Source: a virus. From it: DNA of 42,321 nt. Below, in pieces: positions 22,646 through 30,948 of this stretch (its first letter is position 1; every line of letters starts with the position of its first letter). The notes under the pieces were generated by a model, which worked only from the letters and a program-made list of their open reading frames with translations, searched no databases and was not told the origin of the DNA. Position numbers and translations under genes: made by a program. The stretch is from IMG/VR virus record IMGVR_UViG_3300035698_009992, positions 1 to 42,321 of that record. One strand, 5' to 3'.

Positions 22646-23266
22646 ATGGAATATACATTTGAAGATTACAAAAAAGATTTGGTGGATCCAGAAATTCCAC
22701 ACATAAAAAGTAGAGAACATTTTAAAGCATTTTATGATCAATTAGGAACAGATGATGTGCAAAAAAGTCAAGGTCCAGTTGGTCAGCAGATTAGTTTAGT
22801 GAAGCCAAAAGGATTAATTTTAGAACTGGGTTGTCATTGGGGGTTCAATTGTCTTTATTATGCTAAACAAGGATTTAAGTGCACTGGAGTAGATGTCTCT
22901 ACAACTTTAATAGCTCATGGACTGAAAATGTTATTAAAGGAGTCAAAGGTAGTAAATAGTAATGTTGTCCTTATTAATTCATTCATCGAGGATTTTATAC
23001 CACCGCATTTGTATGACACCATAATTCTTACTGAGACACTTGAGCGTGTTATAGATCCTCTTATCATTTTAAAAAAGGCTAAAGAATGTTTAAAGGAAGA
23101 TGGGATTATATATATTTCTGCTCCAGCCTCAATGATTGGTAGCAATTCTCATGTTAGGGGAATAAACGGAGATGAGATGACTAAATTAATCAATGATGCT
23201 GGTCTGTCAGTTGTTAGTATGAACTCTACTATCGACGAGACATTGGCGATAGCAAAGAACATATGA
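22646..23266 (+). CDS. SAM-dependent methyltransferase, class I
   Basis: The 206-aa product carries motif I LELGCHWG (residues 59-66) and motif II GVDVS (81-85). It also has the post-motif strand YDTIILTETLERVIDPL and the helix-strand LKKAKECLKEDGIIYISAP, typical of Methyltransf_11/23 proteins. In this setting it may methylate a sugar or modify a glycan. Its TGA stop overlaps the next ATG by 4 bp. Confidence 0.8.
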   Translation: MEYTFEDYKKDLVDPEIPHIKSREHFKAFYDQLGTDDVQKSQGPVGQQISLVKPKGLILELGCHWGFNCLYYAKQGFKCTGVDVSTTLIAHGLKMLLKESKVVNSNVVLINSFIEDFIPPHLYDTIILTETLERVIDPLIILKKAKECLKEDGIIYISAPASMIGSNSHVRGINGDEMTKLINDAGLSVVSMNSTIDETLAIAKNI

Positions 23267-24030
23267 AAATTATTGGACTAACAAAGATTCGTAATGAAGA
23301 AGGAATCATAAAGGAGACGCTTGATCATTGGGCTTCGATTTGTACTGGCGGAATTTACATTGTAGATGATGCATCAGATGATAAAACTGTAGAAATCTGC
23401 AAGGCTCATCCAGCGGTTAAAGATGTTTTAGAGACTGAGTTATGGGATCCAGATAGAGAAAAGATGGAATGGATGCATAGACAGAGAGCCCTAGAGAGGG
23501 CGCAAAAAGATGCAGACCCTGATGATTGGTTTGTTTATTTTGATGCTGATGAAAGGATTTACTTTAATAATTGGAGTCTTTTATTTGACTCTAAGGTGGG
23601 AGCAGTCGCTTGCCGGTTATACGATATTTACATTACCCCAGAAGATGAAAAAGAAGAGGACCATAATTTAAGAACCTGGGTGGGGCCAGAGTACAGAACG
23701 ATCGTCTTCTTCTTTAAAAATTCACCTTATCTGAGTTATGACAAACCAGATCAAAGAGTTGTTAATATGGATCCAGGGGTATATGCAGTAGAGTCTGGTA
23801 TTATAAAACACTTCGGTAAAGGTCTGTCAGTAAAACATTGGGATGATACATGCGACTATTACATTAATTTCTGGCCTAAATATGCTGCAAAATGGGTGGA
23901 ACGAAAAGGAAAGGCTGTTAAAAAAGATATGAAATCAGACTTTGGAAATGATCTAATTAAATTTAATGATGTGCTATCTGGTAAAGAGGAAGGTTTCTCA
24001 CTAGAGAAGCAGTCATATGGACAAAACTAA
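23263..24030 (+). CDS. Glycosyltransferase, GT2-like (GT-A fold)
   Basis: The 255-aa product begins MKIIGLTKIRNEEGIIKETL and has DDASDD (35-40) and the metal-binding DADE (94-97), which replaces the more usual DxD. Both are hallmarks of family-2-like enzymes. It probably adds a sugar using a nucleotide donor. It is translationally coupled to the methyltransferase (ATGA) and overlaps the amidase-like gene by 14 bp. Confidence 0.8.
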   Translation: MKIIGLTKIRNEEGIIKETLDHWASICTGGIYIVDDASDDKTVEICKAHPAVKDVLETELWDPDREKMEWMHRQRALERAQKDADPDDWFVYFDADERIYFNNWSLLFDSKVGAVACRLYDIYITPEDEKEEDHNLRTWVGPEYRTIVFFFKNSPYLSYDKPDQRVVNMDPGVYAVESGIIKHFGKGLSVKHWDDTCDYYINFWPKYAAKWVERKGKAVKKDMKSDFGNDLIKFNDVLSGKEEGFSLEKQSYGQN

Positions 24031-24595
24031 AATGATAATAATAAATAAAAAACTAAAAGCAAGACAGTTTATAAACTATATTGAGAATTTAAAAGTCAGG
24101 CGCAAGATTGATAAAATTGTCTTTCACCACACCTCTTCACCAATTAGTAGTTGGCAGAACTCTGGGTCAATGCTTCATTACTGGAATCTCTATAGGTCAA
24201 GAGGTTGGAGGCATGGACCGAATATATTTATTGCTCCAAGTGGAATATGGCTATTTAGTCCAATAACAAAACAGGGTAGGGGAGCACCAGGCGATGGAAA
24301 TAAGAGAAGCATTCACATAGAGATCGTCGGTAGATACTTCACAAAATCACCGGAGAACCCCACCATTTGCCTATATACAGCTATTGTAGCGTCCATGCTT
24401 ATGAGTAAGTTTAACCTTAAAAAAACAAGTTTACATAATCATTTTGAATATGAGCCGTATGCCAATGAGACTAAATATATAACTGGTGAATGGGTTATGG
24501 AAATGATAGCAAAGTATCAAAAACACATAGATAAACTAGCCGAGTTTAATCACGATTTTGATCAATGTTGGAAATTAGCTACTATTAAAAAATAA
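24017..24595 (+). CDS. N-acetylmuramoyl-L-alanine amidase-like protein (Amidase_2/PGRP fold)
   Basis: The 192-aa product has IVFHHTSS (H37/H38), the central GPNIFIAPSGIWLF, SIHIEIVGRYF, and LHNHFEYEPYANETKYITG with H140/H142 and catalytic-type K153. In active type-2 amidases the segment after this Lys is CPG, whose Cys binds zinc. Here it reads Y-I-T-G, so one zinc ligand appears lost. The protein might bind peptidoglycan without cutting it, or use another ligand. It is embedded, by overlap, inside a glycosyltransferase cassette. Confidence 0.75.
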   Translation: MDKTKMIIINKKLKARQFINYIENLKVRRKIDKIVFHHTSSPISSWQNSGSMLHYWNLYRSRGWRHGPNIFIAPSGIWLFSPITKQGRGAPGDGNKRSIHIEIVGRYFTKSPENPTICLYTAIVASMLMSKFNLKKTSLHNHFEYEPYANETKYITGEWVMEMIAKYQKHIDKLAEFNHDFDQCWKLATIKK

Positions 24596-24598
24596 TAT

Positions 24599-25066
24599 AT
24601 GAACAAGATACAAATCTCGCCAATCAAAAAAGTCGAGGATGCCGTAGTTATCTGGCCAGAATCAGCACCAGATGTTGATATAGTTCAGGATCTTAGGTAC
24701 ATGAAAATAAAACCAAACTCTGTTAAAGCAATCTACTCATTTGATGCTTTAGGATTTTTAGATCCAAAAGATGTTTCGAAGGTATTGAAAAATTACTTTG
24801 AGATGCTAGAGCCAAACGGGGAATTGTATATAATCGAGAATGATCATGATTATATTACTAGAGCTTATTTGGGTGGTGATCTTCCTCTATCAGACATGAA
24901 TCTTGATTTTAATAGAAGCACTTATTTTAATAGCACTGAGATTAGTCGCTTGCTTGTTAGAATTGGCATTCCAGAAAAAGATCAAAAGGTGTGGAGTGAA
25001 GGAATTAAATTTAGAAAAGAACATTATCAATTAATAATTTCAGGTAAAAAACCTGTTGTAAAATAA
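24599..25066 (+). CDS. Truncated methyltransferase-like protein
   Basis: The 155-aa product matches the C-terminal half of Methyltransf_11-type enzymes: VKAIYSFDALGFLDPKDVSKVLKNYFEMLEPNGELYIIEND, then a substrate-lid region and a closing strand (YQLIISGKKP). The glycine-rich SAM-binding loop is absent, and the N-terminus is too short to supply it. It is therefore probably a partner or a degenerate enzyme. The start context is AATATATG. Confidence 0.6.
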   Translation: MNKIQISPIKKVEDAVVIWPESAPDVDIVQDLRYMKIKPNSVKAIYSFDALGFLDPKDVSKVLKNYFEMLEPNGELYIIENDHDYITRAYLGGDLPLSDMNLDFNRSTYFNSTEISRLLVRIGIPEKDQKVWSEGIKFRKEHYQLIISGKKPVVK

Positions 25067-25070
25067 ATAT

Positions 25071-26294
25071 ATGACAGACAAGATAATAACCAAACCTTTA
25101 AAATTTGCTAGTTCAAATGGTCCTAGTAAAGAGGTACCAACAAATCCAGCGCCAGTTCAAGAAGTTATTGAACAGGTAGATCCGTCTAAAGTTAAATTCA
25201 ATCCAGATCTAAAGACAGTTCTTTATGTTCTACGCGACGAAGGTGGTTGCGGTTTATATCGCTGCGCTCAACCAGCCACATTTTTGCGACTAAGGGGATT
25301 AATGAATACTATAGTTGATTTTAAGAATGCTACTAGAGAGCATATCTTGCAAGCTGACATTATAGTTTTGCAGGAAAGTGGATCAGCTATATCTGTTGAT
25401 ATTATGAATTTTGCAATGGAACAGAAGAAGCCAGTCGTAATTGAAACAGATGATTTTCTACATAAGGTATCACCACATAATGTTAGTGGTTATGGAGCTT
25501 GGAATCCAGGTACTCTATTTCTTCATAGATTTGTAAATCAGTCAATAAAGGCAAACGCCTTAACAGTCTCTACTCCTCAGTTAGCAAGAGAATTATTTCC
25601 ATACAATGATAAAGTCTATGTAATACCTAATTTTTTAAATGAAGGAAAGTGGGATTTACAGCAAACAAAGAAAAAAGATGGCATTATTAGAATTGGATGG
25701 GCCGGGGGAAATGCTCATAAAGATGATTTAACAATGATTTCTAAGGTATTAGAGAAGATAATTAAGGAATACGATGGGAAAGTTAAGTTTGAAACCATGG
25801 GCATGGTAAAGAAGGAATTGCAGAATGTATTCAAAGGACTGCATGAATTTAGTGATATTTGCCCAAAATGTGATTATCAAGGCGAATCTGTTACCTGGAT
25901 GGGTGAAAGTTTAGATAATTATCCTATAGTTTTAGCTTCTCACGGCTGGGATATAGCAGTTGCGCCAGTAGTTAACGAGTCTTTTGGGAATTGTAAGTCA
26001 GATTTAAAGCTAAAAGAGTACTCTGCAATAGGTTATCCAATAGTTGCCTCCGATGTTGTTCCATACAAAGAAGCACTTGATGATGGGTGTGATGTGTTGT
26101 TGGCACGAACCTTTGATGAATGGTATAATAATATCAAGGAATTGATCGATAATCCTGAGCGTAGAGATAAAATGCGTAAGCATAATAAGGGATGGATAGC
26201 TGGAAAATGGATCGGCGACAACATCCAACTTTACGCTGATATATACCATCAAATCATTGATGATAACGCTAATAAATTAAAGAAAGACCAATAA
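25071..26294 (+). CDS. Glycosyltransferase, GT4-like
   Basis: The 407-aa product has LYVLRDEGGCGLYRCAQPATFL (51-72), an ETDDF motif (125-129), IRIGWAGGNAHKDD (206-219), and the donor-binding region DIAVAPVVNESFGNCKSDLKLKEYSAIGYPIVAS (294-327) with the family's conserved E...E arrangement. A CPKC knuckle at 264-267 is unusual. It closes the sugar cassette. A 40-residue disordered N-terminal extension precedes the catalytic domain. Confidence 0.8.
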   Translation: MTDKIITKPLKFASSNGPSKEVPTNPAPVQEVIEQVDPSKVKFNPDLKTVLYVLRDEGGCGLYRCAQPATFLRLRGLMNTIVDFKNATREHILQADIIVLQESGSAISVDIMNFAMEQKKPVVIETDDFLHKVSPHNVSGYGAWNPGTLFLHRFVNQSIKANALTVSTPQLARELFPYNDKVYVIPNFLNEGKWDLQQTKKKDGIIRIGWAGGNAHKDDLTMISKVLEKIIKEYDGKVKFETMGMVKKELQNVFKGLHEFSDICPKCDYQGESVTWMGESLDNYPIVLASHGWDIAVAPVVNESFGNCKSDLKLKEYSAIGYPIVASDVVPYKEALDDGCDVLLARTFDEWYNNIKELIDNPERRDKMRKHNKGWIAGKWIGDNIQLYADIYHQIIDDNANKLKKDQ

Positions 26295-26295
26295 T

Positions 26296-26574
26296 ATGAG
26301 CGAACTAATAGAAGTGGGGATCTCTGGTGCAGTTGGTAAGCAAGTATTTGCTACAACTAGGCAGACAGTCCTTAAATCAGTAATTACAACTTCAACAGTT
26401 TCAGCCGGAACTATAGTTATTAGGGATGGCAATGCTTCTGGTGAGGTAAAATTAACTCTAATTCAAGGTGTTGGTGGATCAACTCCATACCAATTAGAGG
26501 GAAAAAGGTTTGATAAAGGTATGCATGTAAAAGTTACCGGAGTCGGTTCTTTGGCATACTTAGAAATCTTATAA
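26296..26574 (+). CDS. Small beta-rich virion protein
   Basis: The 92-aa product is composed of regular strands (KQVFATTRQTVLKSVITTSTVSAGTIVIRDG ... HVKVTGVGSLAYLEIL). Such small beta sandwiches are common among phage accessory virion proteins. Its stop is 15 bp before the next gene. A decoration or fibre-attachment role is inferred from location. Confidence 0.55.
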   Translation: MSELIEVGISGAVGKQVFATTRQTVLKSVITTSTVSAGTIVIRDGNASGEVKLTLIQGVGGSTPYQLEGKRFDKGMHVKVTGVGSLAYLEIL

Positions 26575-26589
26575 GCTAATTTCAATCTT

Positions 26590-27189
26590 ATGGCTGGAGA
26601 AATAGCAAAATTAGACGGTAATTTTATGCCAGTTCAGTTAGGCGTGGATGGTGCTGGAAATATCAGGATGCTGAAAATAGATAAGATTGCCGATTCTTTA
26701 ATAACAATACCCTTTGAACATCACGAAGTACAGGAAGGTGATTCTTTTACTATTTGTGATGTCCAGAGTGTCTCTACTACAACTATGAAATGGTTGATAA
26801 CAACTCCTAATAGTTTGAAGTATTCTCATGTAATTTTTGATATACAATGCACGGGAGAAGCTACCATACTCATCACAGAAGGAGCTGATAGGACTGGAGT
26901 CAATGTACTAGACGCAATAAATAGAAGGCGGGTTGGTACACCGACCGTTGCGACACTAACAGCTAAAAGAGTAACCTCTGCCGGATCGACTGATGGTGCT
27001 ACAACTATAGAGAATAGAAGAGTAGGAGCTACTGGTGTGGGATCAAAGACTGTATCAAGTGGAGGCGCTAGGGGAGTAAATGAGTACATTTTGAAACCAA
27101 ATACCAAGTATGTCATTTCTGTTACAACATATGCTGCTGTTTATGTAACTATGTGCCTTGATTGGTACGAACATACAGATACTAACTAA
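26590..27189 (+). CDS. Phage structural protein, HEVQEGDSF type
   Basis: The 199-aa product contains EHHEVQEGDSFTICDV, a TPNSLKYSHVIFDIQCTGEATILITEG section, NRRRVGTPT ... ENRRVGAT, and a C-terminal LKPNTKYVISVTTYAAVYVTMCLDWYEHTD. This order resembles an uncharacterised virion-protein family common in tailed phages. It is likely a capsid- or tail-associated beta protein. It starts without an SD. Confidence 0.6.
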   Translation: MAGEIAKLDGNFMPVQLGVDGAGNIRMLKIDKIADSLITIPFEHHEVQEGDSFTICDVQSVSTTTMKWLITTPNSLKYSHVIFDIQCTGEATILITEGADRTGVNVLDAINRRRVGTPTVATLTAKRVTSAGSTDGATTIENRRVGATGVGSKTVSSGGARGVNEYILKPNTKYVISVTTYAAVYVTMCLDWYEHTDTN

Positions 27190-27218
27190 AGGTCGTTTAA
27201 TATATTTAATTAATCTAA

Positions 27219-27240
27219 ATTTAAGGAGACTAAAATTATG
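27219..27240 (+). promoter_or_regulatory. Rare canonical Shine-Dalgarno site
   Basis: AAGGAG at about 27222-27227 is spaced 10 nt from the ATG at 27238. It is the only good SD I found in front of a late gene, and it precedes an isolated gene that is followed by its own terminator. Confidence 0.6.
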
Positions 27241-27738
27241 GCTGCAACTTTTGCTTGGGCACAGACCCATGGTGCCGGTGCTACCGTCGCATCCCTTGGA
27301 ATTTCTGGTAATCTATTCAATTTCAAGAGAATTGACGACGCTACTGCCGCTAACTATTCGACTTACCCAATAACTGCCGGTGATAACAGCTACGAAGTAT
27401 GGCTTCGTGGTAAATTTACAGGCACATTCAATACAGTTGATAATGTCCAATTTTGGAAATCAACTGACTTCTCTCCTGCAACTGGACTCTCAGTAATGTG
27501 GGCCCCAGCTACACCAAGCGCATATACTTCAGGTGTTACAAGCGTAGTAACTGCTGTGTCAGCTGTTCCAACATCTGATCCAGGTGATGCAAATGTGAGA
27601 TGTAGAGGTGGACTTGCTAGTGGTCTAGTAGCTTCCGGATATACTGACTATGTTGTTTTGCAACTGGTTACTACATCTGCCGCTGCTGCTGGAGATACCA
27701 GTTTAGCAATCTTCACGATGAACTACGACGAAAGCTAA
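27238..27738 (+). CDS. Probable major (high-copy) virion protein
   Basis: The 166-aa product is rich in Ala, Thr, Ser, Gly and aromatics, with beta character (SYEVWLRGKFTGTFNTVDNVQFWKSTDFSP; YTDYVVLQLVTTSAAAAGDTSLAIFTMNYDE). Codon choice is more G/C-ending than in its neighbours and resembles that of the capsid gene. With a canonical SD and a dedicated terminator, it looks like an abundantly made virion component, perhaps a second shell, decoration or fibre protein. No family is recognised. Confidence 0.65.
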   Translation: MAATFAWAQTHGAGATVASLGISGNLFNFKRIDDATAANYSTYPITAGDNSYEVWLRGKFTGTFNTVDNVQFWKSTDFSPATGLSVMWAPATPSAYTSGVTSVVTAVSAVPTSDPGDANVRCRGGLASGLVASGYTDYVVLQLVTTSAAAAGDTSLAIFTMNYDES

Positions 27739-27743
27739 TCTAA

Positions 27744-27812
27744 GGATGGCAAATAAATGAATGGATCACAATCCAATGTGATTAGGGAGATACCACTCCC
27801 GCCATCCTTTTT
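27744..27812 (+). terminator. Three-way-junction terminator
   Basis: The outer stem GGATGGC (27744-27750)/GCCATCC (27801-27807) is followed by TTTTT. It encloses two perfect hairpins: ATCACA/TGTGAT (27765-27770, 27777-27782) and GGGAG/CTCCC (27785-27789, 27796-27800). The second hairpin abuts the outer stem, allowing coaxial stacking. Confidence 0.75.
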
Positions 27813-27832
27813 CTTAAATAATAAACTTTAAT

Positions 27833-28507
27833 ATGACGGATCCAAAACAAATTGATACACAGAATAATAAGATTGATGCACTTTTACAGATGCGTCAAGA
27901 TGGAATGTATAATTACACTCAATCCTCAGATGAATTGATGAGATTGGGAGTTAAAATTGGTAATAAAAGCACTGGCCAGGTTACACTACCAAATTCATTT
28001 ACCCCACATTTAGATAAGTTTGAAAGATCAATGTTGGAATTTGAATGGGAAGTAACCTATAAAGATGGAACTATTTTAAAACAATTCGATGATGGAGATA
28101 ATAGAGATAACCATAAAAGTTTTAAAGATATTGACCATTCAAAAATAAAATCAGTTGCTTATATTTCAAATTTTAACTATCAAACAGATAATGTAGAAAA
28201 AAGAATTATCGTGCGATTGGATTGGGAAACTGGGCTATTCAATTTCCTAAATGGATTTGCACCTCAAGATCTTAGAGCTAAGTGTTGCATGAAACCACTA
28301 GAAGGTGAAAAGAAATTAATACTATTTGCCCGCAAAAGGTTTAGTTCAGCATCCGGCCAATCTCAAAGTGAATTTAAAGAATTAATAAAGATAACGGATG
28401 AGTTTTCATTTTATAATAGATTTATTTTGGGGTACCAAGTGCCAAGTGGTGAAAAGATGACTGTTATTATTGAGCCAAATGGCGATATGAAGATATTTGA
28501 TAACTAA
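27833..28507 (+). CDS. Hypothetical protein, 224 aa
   Basis: The N-terminus is helical (NNKIDALLQMRQDGMYNYTQSSDELMRLG). It leads into an antiparallel beta domain (EFEWEVTYKDGTILKQFDDGDNRDNHKSFKDIDHSKIKSVAYI ... KRIIVRLDWETG). The 'YxDGTxLxQFDDG...FxDIDxxKIxS' pattern occurs in uncharacterised phage proteins. It is probably virion-associated, given its place between the SD-driven gene and the fibre genes. The function is unknown. Confidence 0.6.
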   Translation: MTDPKQIDTQNNKIDALLQMRQDGMYNYTQSSDELMRLGVKIGNKSTGQVTLPNSFTPHLDKFERSMLEFEWEVTYKDGTILKQFDDGDNRDNHKSFKDIDHSKIKSVAYISNFNYQTDNVEKRIIVRLDWETGLFNFLNGFAPQDLRAKCCMKPLEGEKKLILFARKRFSSASGQSQSEFKELIKITDEFSFYNRFILGYQVPSGEKMTVIIEPNGDMKIFDN

Positions 28508-28513
28508 AATACT

Positions 28514-29254
28514 ATGAGATTTTTCAGAAGATTTAAAAAAAATAATAATACGGCGATTAAAGAAGTGGAGAAAGGTGTACTAACCGACAATCCATTTAAT
28601 ATAATTTCCAATTCAGATATATTAACGGGTGAAGATTGGAACATTTTACTACCATTAACTAGTGAATTACAAGAAACATTTAAAAAAGCCCAGGTGTTTA
28701 GAACAAGGACTGAGATGGATGTATCTGTATTAAATGATATTAAGTATCCAACGCACGCAAGTAAGTATTGGCAATCAGTAAGAGAGCAGAATGTAATGTT
28801 TGGTGAGTTAGTAATGTTATCGTATAACTATAGGAAGAACTTGGTGGAGATAAAAAAATTATGTAAACAACAAAAATCAGAAAAAGATGAACTGGAAAAT
28901 GAATTATTACAGATAGAGATAGAGAAGAAAATGTTTACTTCTAAAAATCAAGAGAAAACAGCTAAAGATAGAATTAGAGAAATAAAGGCTTGGTCTGATA
29001 TTAAAGATAGAGAAGCTGGATTTATGAGCGAAGAAGAATTAGTAGATGTAGATACCCATCAATTAATTGGTTATACAAAGAGATGGATAAATCAATCATT
29101 GATTGCTGGAGATAATGGTAGTCCCGCAGAGAATCAAAACCTACAAGGACAACTTATATCAGGATTAAGAGCTTGCAAAAATAATGATTTATTAGAAAGT
29201 ATTTTAGAGGGTTATTCAAAAGAGGTACAAAAGTTAATTAAAGAACTAGCTTAA
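28514..29254 (+). CDS. Hypothetical coiled-coil protein, 246 aa
   Basis: The basic N-terminus (MRFFRRFKKNNN) precedes a helical protein with a strong coiled coil at about 110-165 (RKNLVEIKKLCKQQKSEKDELENELLQIEIEKKMF). It also has a conserved-looking VDVDTHQLIGYTKRWINQSL segment. No signal peptide or enzyme motif is seen. It lies just before the fibre-like gene and may be a tail-assembly factor. Confidence 0.6.
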   Translation: MRFFRRFKKNNNTAIKEVEKGVLTDNPFNIISNSDILTGEDWNILLPLTSELQETFKKAQVFRTRTEMDVSVLNDIKYPTHASKYWQSVREQNVMFGELVMLSYNYRKNLVEIKKLCKQQKSEKDELENELLQIEIEKKMFTSKNQEKTAKDRIREIKAWSDIKDREAGFMSEEELVDVDTHQLIGYTKRWINQSLIAGDNGSPAENQNLQGQLISGLRACKNNDLLESILEGYSKEVQKLIKELA

Positions 29255-29258
29255 ATAT

Positions 29259-30944
29259 ATGGCCGGAGTTTGGAGTAGTGGTGGCGACTTAACAAGTGCT
29301 ACAAGAGGTTTAGCTGGTGCTGGTACTAAATCAGCAGGTCTTAGTTTTGGTGGTTATAATTCTGATTATGTAGCAACTACTGAGGAATATGGTGGATCAT
29401 CTTGGTCATCTGGAGGAGCATTAGCTACAGCAAGGACTACTTTAGCAGGTGCTGGTACTCAATCAGCTGGGCTTAGTTTTGGAGGTACGACTATTACCCA
29501 TTCACCAGTTACCGAAGAATATAATGGTACAGCTTGGTCGTCTGGAGGAAACTTAGCTGTAGCAAGGGCTTCTCTTGGTGGTTGTGGTACTCAATCAGCT
29601 GGTCTCAAATTTGGTGGTGATTCTCCCGCTTCAGCAGTTACCGAAGAATATAATGGTACAGCTTGGAGTAGTGGTGGAGCATTATCTACAGCAGTGTGGG
29701 GTAATGCAGGTGCTGGTACTCAATCGGCAGGTCTTAGTTTTGGTGGCTTTGTTTCGGGTAATGTAACAACTACTGAAGAATATAATGGTACAGCTTGGAG
29801 TGGTGGTGGCAACTTAGCTACAGCAAGGCGTCAATTGGCAGGTGCTGGTACTCAATCGTCAGGACTAAGTTCTAGTGGTTATGCTGGTACTTATTCAGAA
29901 GTTACAGAAGAATATAATGGTACAGCTTGGTCGTCTGGAGGAAACTTAGCTGTAGCAAGACGAACTCCAGCGGGCTGTGGTGCTTCAAACGCAGAAGCAC
30001 TATGTTTTGGTGGCTATAATGGTGATGGCGATACAGCAACTACCGAAGAATATGAGCTACCTCCGCCTGAAATGACGATTCAGACTAAGGCTAGAATTGA
30101 ACATCCAGATCGGCTAAAAACTATACAATCAAAAGCTAGAATAGAGAAAGCAGGAGTTATTAATGATGTTCAAGTAAGAGCTGATATTAAAAAGTTTGGT
30201 CAGAATAAAACTATACAAAGTAAAGCTGCCATAGAACAGCAGGGTATAAATAAATCTATTCAATCAAAGGCAAGGATTGAAACTGGTGATCTATCTAAAA
30301 TAGTTAATGCTAAAGCTAAAATTGAAGCATCTTTAACAAAAACAATTCAATCTAAAGCCACTGTAAAACAATTTGATACAGTAAAAACAATTCAATCTAA
30401 AGCTACGGTAGAACAGCAGAATATAGATCAATCTATCCAATCCAAGGCAAGAGTTGAAAGTGGTGGATTAGCTAAAACTATACAAACTAAGGGTAGGGTA
30501 GAACAGTCTGGTGTTTCAACAACAGTACAGGCTAAGGCCCGTGTTAAAGATGAAGATCTTATAAAAACAGTCCAATCAAAAGCTAGAGTCGGAACTGGAG
30601 ATCTAGCTAAAACTATACAAAGTAAAGGTGCTGTAAAACAATCCGATGTTACTAAGACTATCCAATCAAAAGCTAGAGTCGGAACTGGAGATCTAGCTAA
30701 AACAGTTACTGCAAAGGCAAGAGTTGAAGACGAAGATCTATTACAAACAATCCAAACTAAAGGGAGAGTAGAGCAAGCTGGTATTGCTAAAACAGTTCAG
30801 GCAAAGGCTAGAGTTGAATCTCCTGGAGTTGGCAAAACCATTCAAGGTAAGGCTAATATATGGGCTTTCCCAGCTGGTTATGTTAAAATGAGAAGTGAGG
30901 ATGTCAACGATATTAAATCATTAAACGATAATAGAATAACTTAA
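29259..30944 (+). CDS. Fibre-like protein: Kelch-type repeats fused to 15-residue TIQSKARV repeats
   Basis: The 561-aa product has two repeat systems. Residues 1 to about 265 hold six units of about 43 residues with core TEEYNGTAWSSGGNLATAR and LAGAGTQSAGLSFGGY, a bacterial/phage Kelch-like beta-propeller. Residues about 268-530 hold about 17 units of 15 residues with core KTIQSKARVExxxLA. These alternate in a way that suggests a beta-solenoid or triple-stranded shaft. Near-identical 45-bp DNA units (for example near 30565 and 30660) allow copy-number change by recombination. The likely role is receptor binding. Confidence 0.75.
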   Translation: MAGVWSSGGDLTSATRGLAGAGTKSAGLSFGGYNSDYVATTEEYGGSSWSSGGALATARTTLAGAGTQSAGLSFGGTTITHSPVTEEYNGTAWSSGGNLAVARASLGGCGTQSAGLKFGGDSPASAVTEEYNGTAWSSGGALSTAVWGNAGAGTQSAGLSFGGFVSGNVTTTEEYNGTAWSGGGNLATARRQLAGAGTQSSGLSSSGYAGTYSEVTEEYNGTAWSSGGNLAVARRTPAGCGASNAEALCFGGYNGDGDTATTEEYELPPPEMTIQTKARIEHPDRLKTIQSKARIEKAGVINDVQVRADIKKFGQNKTIQSKAAIEQQGINKSIQSKARIETGDLSKIVNAKAKIEASLTKTIQSKATVKQFDTVKTIQSKATVEQQNIDQSIQSKARVESGGLAKTIQTKGRVEQSGVSTTVQAKARVKDEDLIKTVQSKARVGTGDLAKTIQSKGAVKQSDVTKTIQSKARVGTGDLAKTVTAKARVEDEDLLQTIQTKGRVEQAGIAKTVQAKARVESPGVGKTIQGKANIWAFPAGYVKMRSEDVNDIKSLNDNRIT

Positions 30945-30948
30945 AATT

